A stretch of 64,000 bases of DNA, taken from JALNYB01 sp963676235. Lineage in GTDB: Archaea > Thermoplasmatota > Thermoplasmata > Methanomassiliicoccales > Methanomethylophilaceae. The stretch covers positions 806,001-870,000 of the forward strand of contig OY781044.1 of assembly GCA_963676235.1 (NCBI GenBank), read 5' to 3'. The notes beneath the pieces are model-generated. The model searched no databases and had not been told where the DNA came from. It saw only the letters and a list, made by a program, of their open reading frames with translations. How positions within the stretch are numbered: the first letter of the stretch is position 1; each line of letters starts with the position of its first letter. A program made the translations under genes and the position numbers. Of the stretch, positions 17,870 through 26,020 are shown in pieces.

Positions 17870-19455
17870 CCACAAAAATATTGGTTTCAGATATTCTAGA
17901 TAAAGACGGATTAGACATACTCGAAGCATCAGGCTTTCCAGTAGATGTCAAGGCCGGTCTTACAGAAGACGAATTGTGCAAGATTATTGGTGACTACGAC
18001 TGTTTGATTATAAGATCTGGAACAAAGGTCACGAAGAAGGTCATCGATGCAGGGAAGAAACTTCGCGTTATCGGTCGCGCGGGCGTTGGTGTCGATAATG
18101 TAGACATTCCATATGCTACCGAAAAAGGAATCCTTATCATGAATACTCCTTCGGCAAACATTTTGTCTGCCGCAGAGCATTCGTGCGCAATGCTTCTTTC
18201 TCTTGCGAGGAACATTCCGTTCGCTCACGCATCGATGCATGCAGGTGAATGGAAGAGATCCAAGTTCACCGGTGTAGAAATGAACGGAAAGGTCCTCGGT
18301 ATCGTCGGAGTAGGACGCGTTGGAGGAGAAGTCGCGAAGAGGATGAAGTCATTCAATATGACTGTTGTTGGATATGATCCCTTCCTTCCGAAAGAAGTAG
18401 CTGATGAAATCGGTGTAAAGCTCACAACCTTGGAAGAGGTCCTGACAACAGCTGATTTTATTACGATCCATACTCCTCTTCTTCCTGAGACTAGGAACAT
18501 GATCGGCATGGCCCAGTTCAAAACTATGAAGCCTAATGTAAGGATCGCGAACGTCGCACGTGGTGGAATAGTCAATGAGGAAGATCTTTACACAGCATTG
18601 AAAGAGAAGGTAATCGCTGGTGCAGCATTTGATGTATGGTGCAACGAACCTCTCGATGACGATGAGAAGAAACTCCTTGAGTTGGATAACCTTGTAACGA
18701 CCCCACATTTGGGGGCAAGCACGGTTGAAGCACAGGAAAGAGTAGCAATAGAGGTAGCAGTCGCTGCAGTGAAATATCTGAAGGATAACGTTATCACGAA
18801 TGCTATCAACGCGCCACGTGGAAAACTCGATCCAGAGACAGCCAACTATGTACCGCTTGCAGAGCGTATGGGTGTATTCATTCATCAGGTCAATGGAAAC
18901 AACCCCATCGATGAGCTGGAGGTCACATATTGTGGTGAGCTCGCAAAGAAACAGACAAAACTTTTGACTGTTTCGGCAGTTGTCGGCGTTTTGAAGAATA
19001 TTGTGGGTGTTGATAATGCCAACATTATCAATGCACTGCCTGTTGCAAAATCAAAAGGTATCGCCATCAAAGAGTCTTCAACAGAAAAATCTGATGAGTA
19101 TTCAAACATGATCGAGATCAAGATCAAATCCAAAGGCAAAGAAACAGTTATTCGCGGAACCGTATTCGGAGATCAGCCAAGGCTCGTCGGCTATAACGAT
19201 TTTTCATTCGATGCTCCCATGTCAGGCGATATGATCTTTGTGTCATACTCTGATGCACCAGGAGTTGTCGGAGCAGTAGGATCAGTTCTCGGGGACAATA
19301 AAGTCAATATTGCTCAGATGTCAGTTTCAAGATCAGGTAAACACGCTCTCATGGTGATCACAGTCGATCAGAATGTATCGACAGAGATCCTGAGCAAGAT
19401 CTGTAAAGTGACAGGAAGCACGGATGTCAAGTTTGTGGATCTTGTAGAGAATTGA
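17866..19455 (+). CDS. serA: D-3-phosphoglycerate dehydrogenase
   Basis: The first enzyme of serine synthesis, oxidising 3-phosphoglycerate with NAD. At 529 residues it is the long form: a substrate/nucleotide core (RVIGRAGVGVDNVDIPYA; Rossmann GIVGVGRVGGEVAKR), the catalytic histidine in TTPHLGASTVEAQ, an intervening domain, and a C-terminal ACT domain (about 455-529, VVGAVGSVLGDNKVNIAQMS). The ACT domain suggests control by serine. Its substrate is also the product of the RuBisCO pathway at 39064-42744. Confidence 0.95.
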   Translation: MTTKILVSDILDKDGLDILEASGFPVDVKAGLTEDELCKIIGDYDCLIIRSGTKVTKKVIDAGKKLRVIGRAGVGVDNVDIPYATEKGILIMNTPSANILSAAEHSCAMLLSLARNIPFAHASMHAGEWKRSKFTGVEMNGKVLGIVGVGRVGGEVAKRMKSFNMTVVGYDPFLPKEVADEIGVKLTTLEEVLTTADFITIHTPLLPETRNMIGMAQFKTMKPNVRIANVARGGIVNEEDLYTALKEKVIAGAAFDVWCNEPLDDDEKKLLELDNLVTTPHLGASTVEAQERVAIEVAVAAVKYLKDNVITNAINAPRGKLDPETANYVPLAERMGVFIHQVNGNNPIDELEVTYCGELAKKQTKLLTVSAVVGVLKNIVGVDNANIINALPVAKSKGIAIKESSTEKSDEYSNMIEIKIKSKGKETVIRGTVFGDQPRLVGYNDFSFDAPMSGDMIFVSYSDAPGVVGAVGSVLGDNKVNIAQMSVSRSGKHALMVITVDQNVSTEILSKICKVTGSTDVKFVDLVEN

Positions 19456-19471
19456 ACAGGAGAGTACAGAA

Positions 19472-19864
19472 ATGATCGCAACAATCACCGTAGAAGACCT
19501 TACACAGGCAATTAAGAACAGCATAGATAACACTAGAGAGATGGAGGTTGAGCAGGCTTATGCATTAGCACAGCATGTTTTGAACTTTTTCGGATATTCC
19601 GATAGGATAATCGACAATATCCTCGAGCCCGAGGATCGTGATGCATTCTATATGTTGGAAGATGCAGGCATTCTTACTACGGAGAGGGAAGAGACCACTC
19701 TGTACGATGGTAGGGAATGGAGAATCCATTATTGGCTTTTCAGAAGAGAGAAGATCGGGGAGCTTATGGCTCATACTCGTACCATTGCTGCCGATACAGG
19801 CGCGGAGGATACGGTCTATACGGATCTTCCCGATGATATCTGGGATAGAACCAATAAAGAATGA
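19472..19864 (+). CDS. Small acidic protein of unknown function (DUF6015-like?)
   Basis: A 130-residue, acidic, mainly helical protein. The pattern DAFYMLEDAGILTTEREETT followed by WRIHYWLF looks like a winged-helix 'wing' with preceding recognition helix, but no DNA-binding signature is decisive. It resembles, from memory, a family seen in Thermoplasmata methanogens (DUF6015), and I hold that loosely. It lies between serA and the XPD helicase gene, 16-18 bases from each, and so is likely co-transcribed. Confidence 0.6.
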   Translation: MIATITVEDLTQAIKNSIDNTREMEVEQAYALAQHVLNFFGYSDRIIDNILEPEDRDAFYMLEDAGILTTEREETTLYDGREWRIHYWLFRREKIGELMAHTRTIAADTGAEDTVYTDLPDDIWDRTNKE

Positions 19865-19882
19865 TCTCCAAGGTAAATCGAG

Positions 19883-21766
19883 ATGGATCTTTTTCCGTAT
19901 CAATATAAAGGAGACCAACAATCGATCATCAGGCTGATCAAAAAGGCTGTTACGGACGGCCGATCAGTCGTGATCGAATCAGGTACCGGAACAGGAAAGA
20001 CCGTTGTGTCTCTGACGGGGGCATTGGAAGCGGCATTAGGGACCGGTAAGAAGATAATTTATCTCACCAGGACCAAATCTCAGCAGAAACAAATTATCTC
20101 AGAGGTCAGGCAGATATCTAAGAAAGCATCTGTTTTTTGTGTAGGATTGCAGGGAAGGAGCAGTTCTACATGCCCGATGATGGCAGTTGATCCAGATCTT
20201 GCATACGGGACTTCCGAAGAATTATCGAAGCTTTGCTCCGAATATAAGAAAAAGAACGGGAGCAGTTCTTCTTGTAAATTTTATGATAATATTGAAAATA
20301 CTGACATAAATCTTCATATCGATTTTCTTAAGAGTGAACACCCTCAGTCTGAGGAGTTTGTAGAGTATTGCAAAAAGAAAGAGTTGTGTCCGTACGAATT
20401 AGTGAAATATGCACTGCCTCACGCGGATGTCGTTGCTGCGCCTTATCCATTTGTATTCATGCCTCATGTTATAGACCATTTTATCCAATGGTTGAGTGTT
20501 CCTATTTCCGGAATGGTAATAATAGTTGATGAGGCACATAATCTTCCTAACTATTTGAGAGACGTGATGACTTGTGAATATAGTTTGAGGTCATTAGATC
20601 TTGCAGAAAAAGAGGGAAATGATTGGAAAGATCCCGAGATCTACAAAGGGCTATCGATAACGGATCTCGTTGCAGTTGTAAGAGAATGTCTGGATCTAGC
20701 ATTGTCTGAATATCTTGACGGCGACGATGGCGTGATCCCATCAACATTTTTGCAGGATGAGCTGATGGATCGTTTGGGGATGTCTTCTGTTTCTCTTACT
20801 GCCATATACAAAGGACTTGTGGATTTCGGAGAGATCGTTGTCAGTCAGAAGAAGGTTCAGCACAGGCTTCCTCGCACGTATGTTGGAGCATTTGGAAGAT
20901 TCTTGATGGAATGGAGTGCATGTGATGAAGAGACGCACATAAGCCTCATAGTCGGCGGAGAGAACCCCAAATTCCAGGCATTCTGTCTCGATCCGTACGA
21001 GGCTGCAGAACCGCTCAGGGCCTGTTGGTCATCAATTAGCATGTCTGGAACGTTGGAACCGCTTGCGGATTATTCTCATGAAATAGGGTTAGAGGAAAGT
21101 ATAGAAGAGACATTCCCTACGCCGTTCTCTAAAGAGAATCTGAAACTTCTGTATGTGGATAATGTTTCTACAAATTTTGAAGAAATGAAGAATAGGCCAG
21201 AGACGTATGAGAACATCAAAGAATATGTCATCAAATTGGTGAGATGTGTTCACAAGAACACAGCCGTATTTTTTTCTTCGTATGCGCTAATGGATAGATT
21301 CATTGCCGATGGCGTTCCAGAGCTTATTGATAGGGAAGTTTTCTTTGAAAGGAGAGGAACGCCACAAGCTGAACTCATGGATGTCGTTTCTGATTTTCGT
21401 GCATCGTATGGAAGTGTTCTGTTCTGCGTTACAGGTGGAAGAATCAGTGAGGGATTGGATTTTCCAGATAAGGATATGGAATTGGCGATCCTAGTAGGTA
21501 TTCCATTCCCTAAGCCTACAGCTAAGGCGGCAGCATTGCAAAGATATTGTGCTTTTCGTTTTGGTAATGGTTGGGAACATGCGGTTAAAGTACCTGCGAT
21601 GAGAAAAATGAGACAGGCGATAGGGAGATTGATACGATCGGAGACCGATCGCGGGGTAGCAGTCATTCTTGACAGAAGGGTGTCAACAATGGAAGATATC
21701 AAGGCAGAATTGACAAACGATCCATGTAAGGAAGTACAGAAATTCTTTGCATATGGGCAAAAATAA
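19883..21766 (+). CDS. XPD/Rad3-family DNA helicase with Fe-S cluster
   Basis: A 627-residue superfamily 2 helicase of the XPD/DinG group. Walker A is ESGTGTGKT (about 32-40) and the DEAH box is in IIVDEAHN (about 214-220). Between them four cysteines at about 97, 118, 131 and 169 fit the [4Fe-4S] cluster of XPD. The C-terminal helicase half has GRISEGLDF and AIGRLIRSETDRG (motif VI arginines). It unwinds DNA 5'-3' in repair; no XPB or nuclease partner lies nearby. Confidence 0.9.
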   Translation: MDLFPYQYKGDQQSIIRLIKKAVTDGRSVVIESGTGTGKTVVSLTGALEAALGTGKKIIYLTRTKSQQKQIISEVRQISKKASVFCVGLQGRSSSTCPMMAVDPDLAYGTSEELSKLCSEYKKKNGSSSSCKFYDNIENTDINLHIDFLKSEHPQSEEFVEYCKKKELCPYELVKYALPHADVVAAPYPFVFMPHVIDHFIQWLSVPISGMVIIVDEAHNLPNYLRDVMTCEYSLRSLDLAEKEGNDWKDPEIYKGLSITDLVAVVRECLDLALSEYLDGDDGVIPSTFLQDELMDRLGMSSVSLTAIYKGLVDFGEIVVSQKKVQHRLPRTYVGAFGRFLMEWSACDEETHISLIVGGENPKFQAFCLDPYEAAEPLRACWSSISMSGTLEPLADYSHEIGLEESIEETFPTPFSKENLKLLYVDNVSTNFEEMKNRPETYENIKEYVIKLVRCVHKNTAVFFSSYALMDRFIADGVPELIDREVFFERRGTPQAELMDVVSDFRASYGSVLFCVTGGRISEGLDFPDKDMELAILVGIPFPKPTAKAAALQRYCAFRFGNGWEHAVKVPAMRKMRQAIGRLIRSETDRGVAVILDRRVSTMEDIKAELTNDPCKEVQKFFAYGQK

Positions 21767-21792
21767 TAAGGTTGATCATTATTGGGAATTTT

Positions 21793-22056
21793 ATGGAGAT
21801 TATTGTTGATGATGATGTAAAGAAGATGATCATGTCGGAAGGACGTGATTATAGAATATGCACTGCTTGCATGGGTCCGGCATTGGTACCTATCACAGTT
21901 AAGAGACCGAAAGATTCTGACATCAAGATAAAGATCGGAAATAATACTCTTTATGTTTCATCTGTTCAAGCGAGATACATAAACGAGATCACGATGGATA
22001 TGAAATACGATCAAGACGAGATCGACTCTTGTCCTGTGTTTTATCATAGATTATAA
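21793..22056 (+). CDS. Small protein of unknown function, possibly HesB-like
   Basis: An 87-residue protein beginning MEIIVDDDVKKMI with a single RICTACMGP cysteine pair, then IKIKIGNNTLYVSSVQARYI. The layout loosely recalls the A-type (HesB/IscA) fold, but the third conserved cysteine pattern is not clear, so this is weak. ATG 21793 is preferred over a TTG at 21772 on protein-like composition. The end overlaps the convergent ThiI-like gene by 6 bases. Confidence 0.6.
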   Translation: MEIIVDDDVKKMIMSEGRDYRICTACMGPALVPITVKRPKDSDIKIKIGNNTLYVSSVQARYINEITMDMKYDQDEIDSCPVFYHRL

Positions 22057-22674
22057 TTGTATAGCATTATCTGCAGAGTTCTTAACTATGGCCTCAAGAT
22101 CAATGGCTATATCGAAGTTCTTTACTTTATCGGGGTCCGCCTCGGTTATAGGTTTCAAAGGGACAATTGTACATCCTGTGGTAGGTAGTATAGATATTTC
22201 ATAGGTTCCGATTTGTTTTGCGATAGCCTCGATCTCTAATTTATCATAGCCTATCAATGGCCTTACGACAGGAAAATCGAGTCCTATATTCTCCGATCTG
22301 ATATTTTTAAGGGTTTGTGAGGCCACTTGTCCGAGGGAATCTCCCATGATTATACCTGCACATCCGAGTTTCTTTGCTAATTCTCTGGCAGTTCTTTGCA
22401 TTATTCTTTTGCACATAACGCATTGGTAGTTATTATCGCAGTTTTTGTGGATGATATCTTGAGATATACCGTGGGGTGCGGACCACAGTGGCATTTCTTG
22501 GCCTGTGACTTTTCTGAGTTGTTCTGCGAGTTCTTTCACTCTATCGAGTGATTTGTCTTCAGCAAAGGGACGGTTGTCCATGTGCAAAAGTATAACTTCC
22601 GCGCCTGCACGACTCATTATGTATGAGGATACCGGAGAATCGATACCACCGGAGATAAGCGCGATAAGCTTCAT
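22051..22674 (-). CDS. Stand-alone ThiI-type PP-loop sulfurtransferase domain
   Basis: A 207-residue protein matching only the ATP-pyrophosphatase half of ThiI. The PP-loop SGGIDSPVSSYIMSRAG is at residues 8-24, followed by a CVMCKRIM pair and MGDSLGQVASQTLKN. Full ThiI adds NFLD and THUMP domains for tRNA binding and makes 4-thiouridine at tRNA position 8; these are missing here. It starts inside an ATGA overlap with the small coiled-coil gene, so the usual N-terminal domains are not simply misannotated upstream. RNA binding may come from a partner. Confidence 0.8.
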   Translation of the reverse strand: MKLIALISGGIDSPVSSYIMSRAGAEVILLHMDNRPFAEDKSLDRVKELAEQLRKVTGQEMPLWSAPHGISQDIIHKNCDNNYQCVMCKRIMQRTARELAKKLGCAGIIMGDSLGQVASQTLKNIRSENIGLDFPVVRPLIGYDKLEIEAIAKQIGTYEISILPTTGCTIVPLKPITEADPDKVKNFDIAIDLEAIVKNSADNAIQL

Positions 22675-22847
22675 GTATTGAACCTTCCGACCTCTACGCC
22701 ACCCACAAATTCCCCTGGAGCGTCGTATTCTTCATCTTCGCTGATCATGCTATACATGGCCTTTATGAAGTCTTTCAGATCTTTGACCTCGGTCCTTAAT
22801 GCTTTGACCTCGGCTTTCAAAGATTCTACATCTTTGTCTTCTATCAT
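22671..22847 (-). CDS. 58-residue coiled-coil protein, unknown
   Basis: A short frame beginning MIEDKDVESLKAEVKALRTE. The first 30 residues form a clear charged heptad coiled coil (leucine/valine spacing), and the rest is acidic, ending EVGRFNT. It is translationally linked at both ends: its ATG overlaps the csl4 stop (ATGA) and its TGA overlaps the ThiI-like ATG (ATGA). This tight double coupling, plus amino-acid-like composition, supports a real gene despite its size. I recognise no family. It may bridge Csl4 or ThiI in an RNA-related complex. Confidence 0.75.
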   Translation of the reverse strand: MIEDKDVESLKAEVKALRTEVKDLKDFIKAMYSMISEDEEYDAPGEFVGGVEVGRFNT

Positions 22848-23404
22848 ATTTTCACGTCGCCGTAATCATCGGCAAGTTTTCGAGGCATTGAGCGTTCGCA
22901 TACGGGGCAGTAGAGACCATGGCCTTTTTTTACGAACTCTGTTTTGCACTGTCCGCATAATGAACGAATGACGCCTAAATGATCTTCTTTTGTAGTCAGT
23001 TGGAGTGAGGGTGTTGTTCCTATGACGCGTGCGCGGATGAAATCTCCTTTTCTGAGTTCTTTTGAAACGTCGTCTGTGTATCCTTGTGATATTTTTGAAA
23101 CATGGATAGTTGCATAGGTTTCGTTTCCGATGCCTCTTGTTGTTCCATCTTTGGCAACTACGTCCGCTGTTGCCATGGTGTTTCTGATGTCTGATACTAC
23201 CGCGTACACTACATCTCCGGTTTTCAGGATGTTGGGTGGGTTGGGGGATATGACCCTGGCAACACATTCATTGTCATCCAATTCTAATATACCGATTTGT
23301 GATGCGTAGATTTTACCGTTATCCGCAAACGTACCGTCAGAGGCCAAATATTCTTCTTCTTCCGCAACCTCGTCTCCGGGAAATACTTCAATTTTATCTG
23401 TCAT
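22844..23404 (-). CDS. csl4: Exosome RNA-binding subunit Csl4
   Basis: A 186-residue cap subunit of the archaeal RNA exosome. An N-terminal acidic region (FPGDEVAEEEEYL) precedes an S1 RNA-binding domain (GDVVYAVVSDIRNTMATADV, about 75-150). A C-terminal zinc ribbon follows (CGQC ... CPVC). The start at 23404 follows AGGTGATAAA, a strong Shine-Dalgarno site that includes the stop of the upstream methyltransferase; an upstream ATG at 23428 is inside that gene. Recruits substrates or DnaG to the exosome core. Confidence 0.92.
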   Translation of the reverse strand: MTDKIEVFPGDEVAEEEEYLASDGTFADNGKIYASQIGILELDDNECVARVISPNPPNILKTGDVVYAVVSDIRNTMATADVVAKDGTTRGIGNETYATIHVSKISQGYTDDVSKELRKGDFIRARVIGTTPSLQLTTKEDHLGVIRSLCGQCKTEFVKKGHGLYCPVCERSMPRKLADDYGDVKI

Positions 23405-23408
23405 TTTA

Positions 23409-24002
23409 TCACCTAATATTGACGACAATTATGTCAATGCTGTGTTTTTCTTTACTATGGAATGAAAAGGTATGAGGGATAACGTACTTATACGTTTTAT
23501 TATACGCTATCACACGACCCTTCTCTTCCACATATTCTTTTATGAATTCCGTGGTGTTCGCCATATGTATCGAATAGATGCATTCAGCGGATTCAATCGC
23601 TTTATCTAGGAATGCGCGGTCTGCACGGCGCGTTTGGCAACCGAATGGAGGATTCATGAACACAGTGTCAGCACCCTCATTTACATCATCGATATCCGAT
23701 TGTTTGAATTCTATATCTGCATTGAACGATCTGGCGCATTCCTTTGCGACACTCAGGGCACTTACAGAGATATCATATCCTACTGTTATTCCTGCACCTA
23801 ATAACCAAGCGCCTATCGAGAAGATGCCGGTTCCGCAGCCCAGATCAAGGATTTTCATATTTTGAATATCGCCTTTGCTGTATGCGTAGTATAGGATGTC
23901 GGCAGCTATCACCGCAGGCGTTTGATATTGTTCTAATGCAGGGTCCGGATCTACGAATGAAGGGATTTTTTCCAATGCAATTTCGAGATCTCTTTTTTTC
24001 AT
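23409..24002 (-). CDS. METTL5-like N6-adenine methyltransferase
   Basis: A 197-residue Rossmann methyltransferase. SAM-binding motif I is ILDLGCGTGIFSIGAWLLGA, and the amino-methylating catalytic motif NPPFG follows TVFMNPPF. N-terminal EQYQTPAVIAADIL is typical of archaeal METTL5/COG2263 proteins, whose eukaryotic relative makes m6A in 18S rRNA. The chosen start gives MKKRDLEIALEKIPSF; a longer start at 24071 lacks conservation. First gene of the run to csl4, the coiled-coil protein and the ThiI-like gene. Confidence 0.85.
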   Translation of the reverse strand: MKKRDLEIALEKIPSFVDPDPALEQYQTPAVIAADILYYAYSKGDIQNMKILDLGCGTGIFSIGAWLLGAGITVGYDISVSALSVAKECARSFNADIEFKQSDIDDVNEGADTVFMNPPFGCQTRRADRAFLDKAIESAECIYSIHMANTTEFIKEYVEEKGRVIAYNKTYKYVIPHTFSFHSKEKHSIDIIVVNIR

Positions 24003-24065
24003 TTTCGTGCCTATTTTAGATATTACTGTCTCTGATAAAAAAATTCTTGGATTACATACACTTAG

Positions 24066-24096
24066 ATGCAAAAATTCAAAAATGTCATTTTTGCAT
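24066..24096. promoter_or_regulatory. Nested inverted repeats between METTL5-like and glutamate-synthase-like genes
   Basis: Outer arms ATGCAAAAAT (24066-24075) and ATTTTTGCAT (24087-24096) are perfect complements with an 11-base spacer. Inside, CAAAAATG-T-CATTTTTG (24077-24093) is a second perfect dyad, sharing bases. The site lies between divergent genes and may be an operator for either. Confidence 0.4.
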
Positions 24097-24241
24097 GTTT
24101 AATTACTCAAATGACTTATACACTAACCTATTTATTTCTTTTTGACTAACCATCTAATAATTAACTATTTATATCGAATCATATGGTTTATGAATCATTG
24201 TGTGTAGATCCAATCATCTATCGCAATAATGGTGATTAAGA

Positions 24242-25840
24242 ATGTCTATAGAAAATTCAAAATCAACGACCGGAACGTCAATCCGTGTGAAGGACCCTAC
24301 TCCTATCAACGGAATGTGTCCAGTATGTATTGAAGACTGCAATGTTCTCTGTGAGGTCGGAAAAGGCGCACTCAGAGGAAGAGAAGTGTTATATCCAAGT
24401 CCGGAACACTTCGGAAAATGTACAGCGGCATCCAACAAGGATTATTTCCTTGATTGGTCGCACTTCCAGGTAATGGCAGAGCTTATCGGAGCAAAGGGTA
24501 TCGAACCCAGCTCAGATGTTGCATTTTTTGAAAATGTCAAAGTAAACACAGTTATCGGCTCTCATGGAAAGAATCCTATCAAGATGGCCCTTCCTTGTCA
24601 TATTGCAGGACTCGGTTCCACAGCCGTTGCAAAGACAAATTGGAAAGAACTCGCATCGGGTGCAGCACTGGCCGGCGTATGTGAGGTAATTGGAGAAAAT
24701 GTTTGTGGTATGGATCACGACTCAGTTTATTCCAACGGTAAGGTCCAATCATCACCTGATATGATGTTTCGTGTAAAATCATATACGGATTTCTGGGATG
24801 GAACCAATGGGCGCATAGTCCTTCAGACAAATGTCGAGGATCAGCGTGCAGGTACTGATGATTACGGCCTTAGCAAACTCAATGTTGAAGTCATCGAGAG
24901 AAAATGGGGACAGGGAGCAAAAGCCATAGGTGGAGAAGTAAGGCTCACGACACTCGAGAGAGCGCTAGAGCTTCAATCACGCGGATATATCGTGATGCCC
25001 GACCCATCGGATCCCGAAGTACAACAAGCATTCAAAGCAGGTGTATTCAAGTCATTCGAGAGACACAGCCGTGTCGGATTCCCGGAATATAAAGGATTTA
25101 TCGAAGATATCGAGCAACTCAGAGAGAAGGGAGCAAAGAACGTCTTCCTTAAGACTGGTGCATACAAGCCTGAGATAGTTGCATTCACTATGAAATGCGC
25201 ATCTGATGCGAAGATAGACCTCCTTACATTTGATGCGGCAGGTGGCGGAACAGGCATGTCACCTGTAACACATATGAACGAACTCAGTTCTCCAGGTATC
25301 TGGCTTTACAGCCAGGTCATCGCATGTGCAAAGGAACTCAAAGCACAGGGAAGGTATGTCCCCGATCTGTCTTTTGCAGGCGGATTCATCAACGAGTCTC
25401 AGATGTATAAGGCATTCGCTATGTCCGATATAGGACAGGGGCCTCTTGTAAAGTCCATCGGAATGGCAAGAGGACCCATCACTGCAGCAATGAAGGGAAA
25501 GCACTTCGCGGAGCTTGCAGCAAAGAATCAGCTCCCACAGTCATTCGTTGATCAGTATGGAAATGACCCGAATAAATTCTTCATAGGTGCGATGAGCATC
25601 GAAGAGAAATTCGGGAAGAAATGTGGATCCGAGATTCCTTGGGGAGGGGCAAGTTTATACACCTACTTCCACGACAGGATAGGAGAGGGACTTAAACAGC
25701 TAATGGCCGGAACACGTAAATTCAAGCTCGAGTGCATCGAGAATGAAGATATTGTCGCTCTGTCCGAGTATGCAAGCAAGGTTACCGGCGTGGAGACCTT
25801 GGATGCCAGGGCTGCAAGGGTCATGAAAGCACTGTTGTAA
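24242..25840 (+). CDS. FMN-binding glutamate-synthase-like protein (function uncertain)
   Basis: A 532-residue protein with the TIM-barrel FMN domain of glutamate synthase. Signs are SHGKNPIKMALPCHIAGLGS, the FMN phosphate-binding DAAGGGTGMSP, and LSFAGGFIN. It lacks the amidotransferase domain, and I see no CxxNxCP-type [3Fe-4S] cysteine set in the C-terminal half. Instead an N-terminal patch holds Cys 26, 29, 33 and 37 (CPVCIEDCNVLC), which may bind an Fe-S cluster. It might make glutamate with partner subunits encoded elsewhere, or act on other substrates such as methylamine-glutamate. It stands alone; the promoter region carries nested dyads. Confidence 0.75.
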   Translation: MSIENSKSTTGTSIRVKDPTPINGMCPVCIEDCNVLCEVGKGALRGREVLYPSPEHFGKCTAASNKDYFLDWSHFQVMAELIGAKGIEPSSDVAFFENVKVNTVIGSHGKNPIKMALPCHIAGLGSTAVAKTNWKELASGAALAGVCEVIGENVCGMDHDSVYSNGKVQSSPDMMFRVKSYTDFWDGTNGRIVLQTNVEDQRAGTDDYGLSKLNVEVIERKWGQGAKAIGGEVRLTTLERALELQSRGYIVMPDPSDPEVQQAFKAGVFKSFERHSRVGFPEYKGFIEDIEQLREKGAKNVFLKTGAYKPEIVAFTMKCASDAKIDLLTFDAAGGGTGMSPVTHMNELSSPGIWLYSQVIACAKELKAQGRYVPDLSFAGGFINESQMYKAFAMSDIGQGPLVKSIGMARGPITAAMKGKHFAELAAKNQLPQSFVDQYGNDPNKFFIGAMSIEEKFGKKCGSEIPWGGASLYTYFHDRIGEGLKQLMAGTRKFKLECIENEDIVALSEYASKVTGVETLDARAARVMKALL

Positions 25841-25855
25841 ACAAAAACATTTAAG

Positions 25856-25873
25856 GGCCCCCGCAAGGGGGCC
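25856..25873 (+). terminator. GNRA-loop hairpin after the glutamate-synthase-like gene
   Basis: GGCCCCC-GCAA-GGGGGCC, a 7-bp perfect stem closed by a stable GCAA tetraloop, 15 bases past the stop. The downstream sequence is AT-rich but not a pure T-run, so it may terminate transcription or protect the mRNA end. Confidence 0.5.
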
Positions 25874-25998
25874 TGATAGATATCAAAATCTTATTCATTT
25901 CGATATGAAAGCATCTTATTCTAGGCAGTAGTTATCAGTTTGATATCAATCTTTATCTAAGACGAATTAATTAGGAGATTGTATAGTGTTTATACGAA

Positions 25999-26010
25999 CC
26001 TCGAAAGAGG
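25999..26010 (+). promoter_or_regulatory. GNRA hairpin next to the purH ribosome-binding site
   Basis: CCTC-GAAA-GAGG, with the 3' arm running into the G-rich Shine-Dalgarno stretch (26007-26014). Just upstream, GTATA-GTGTT-TATAC (25981-25995) is a second small dyad. Folding could limit ribosome access; effect unproven. Confidence 0.3.
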
Positions 26011-26020
26011 GGGGTAAAAA

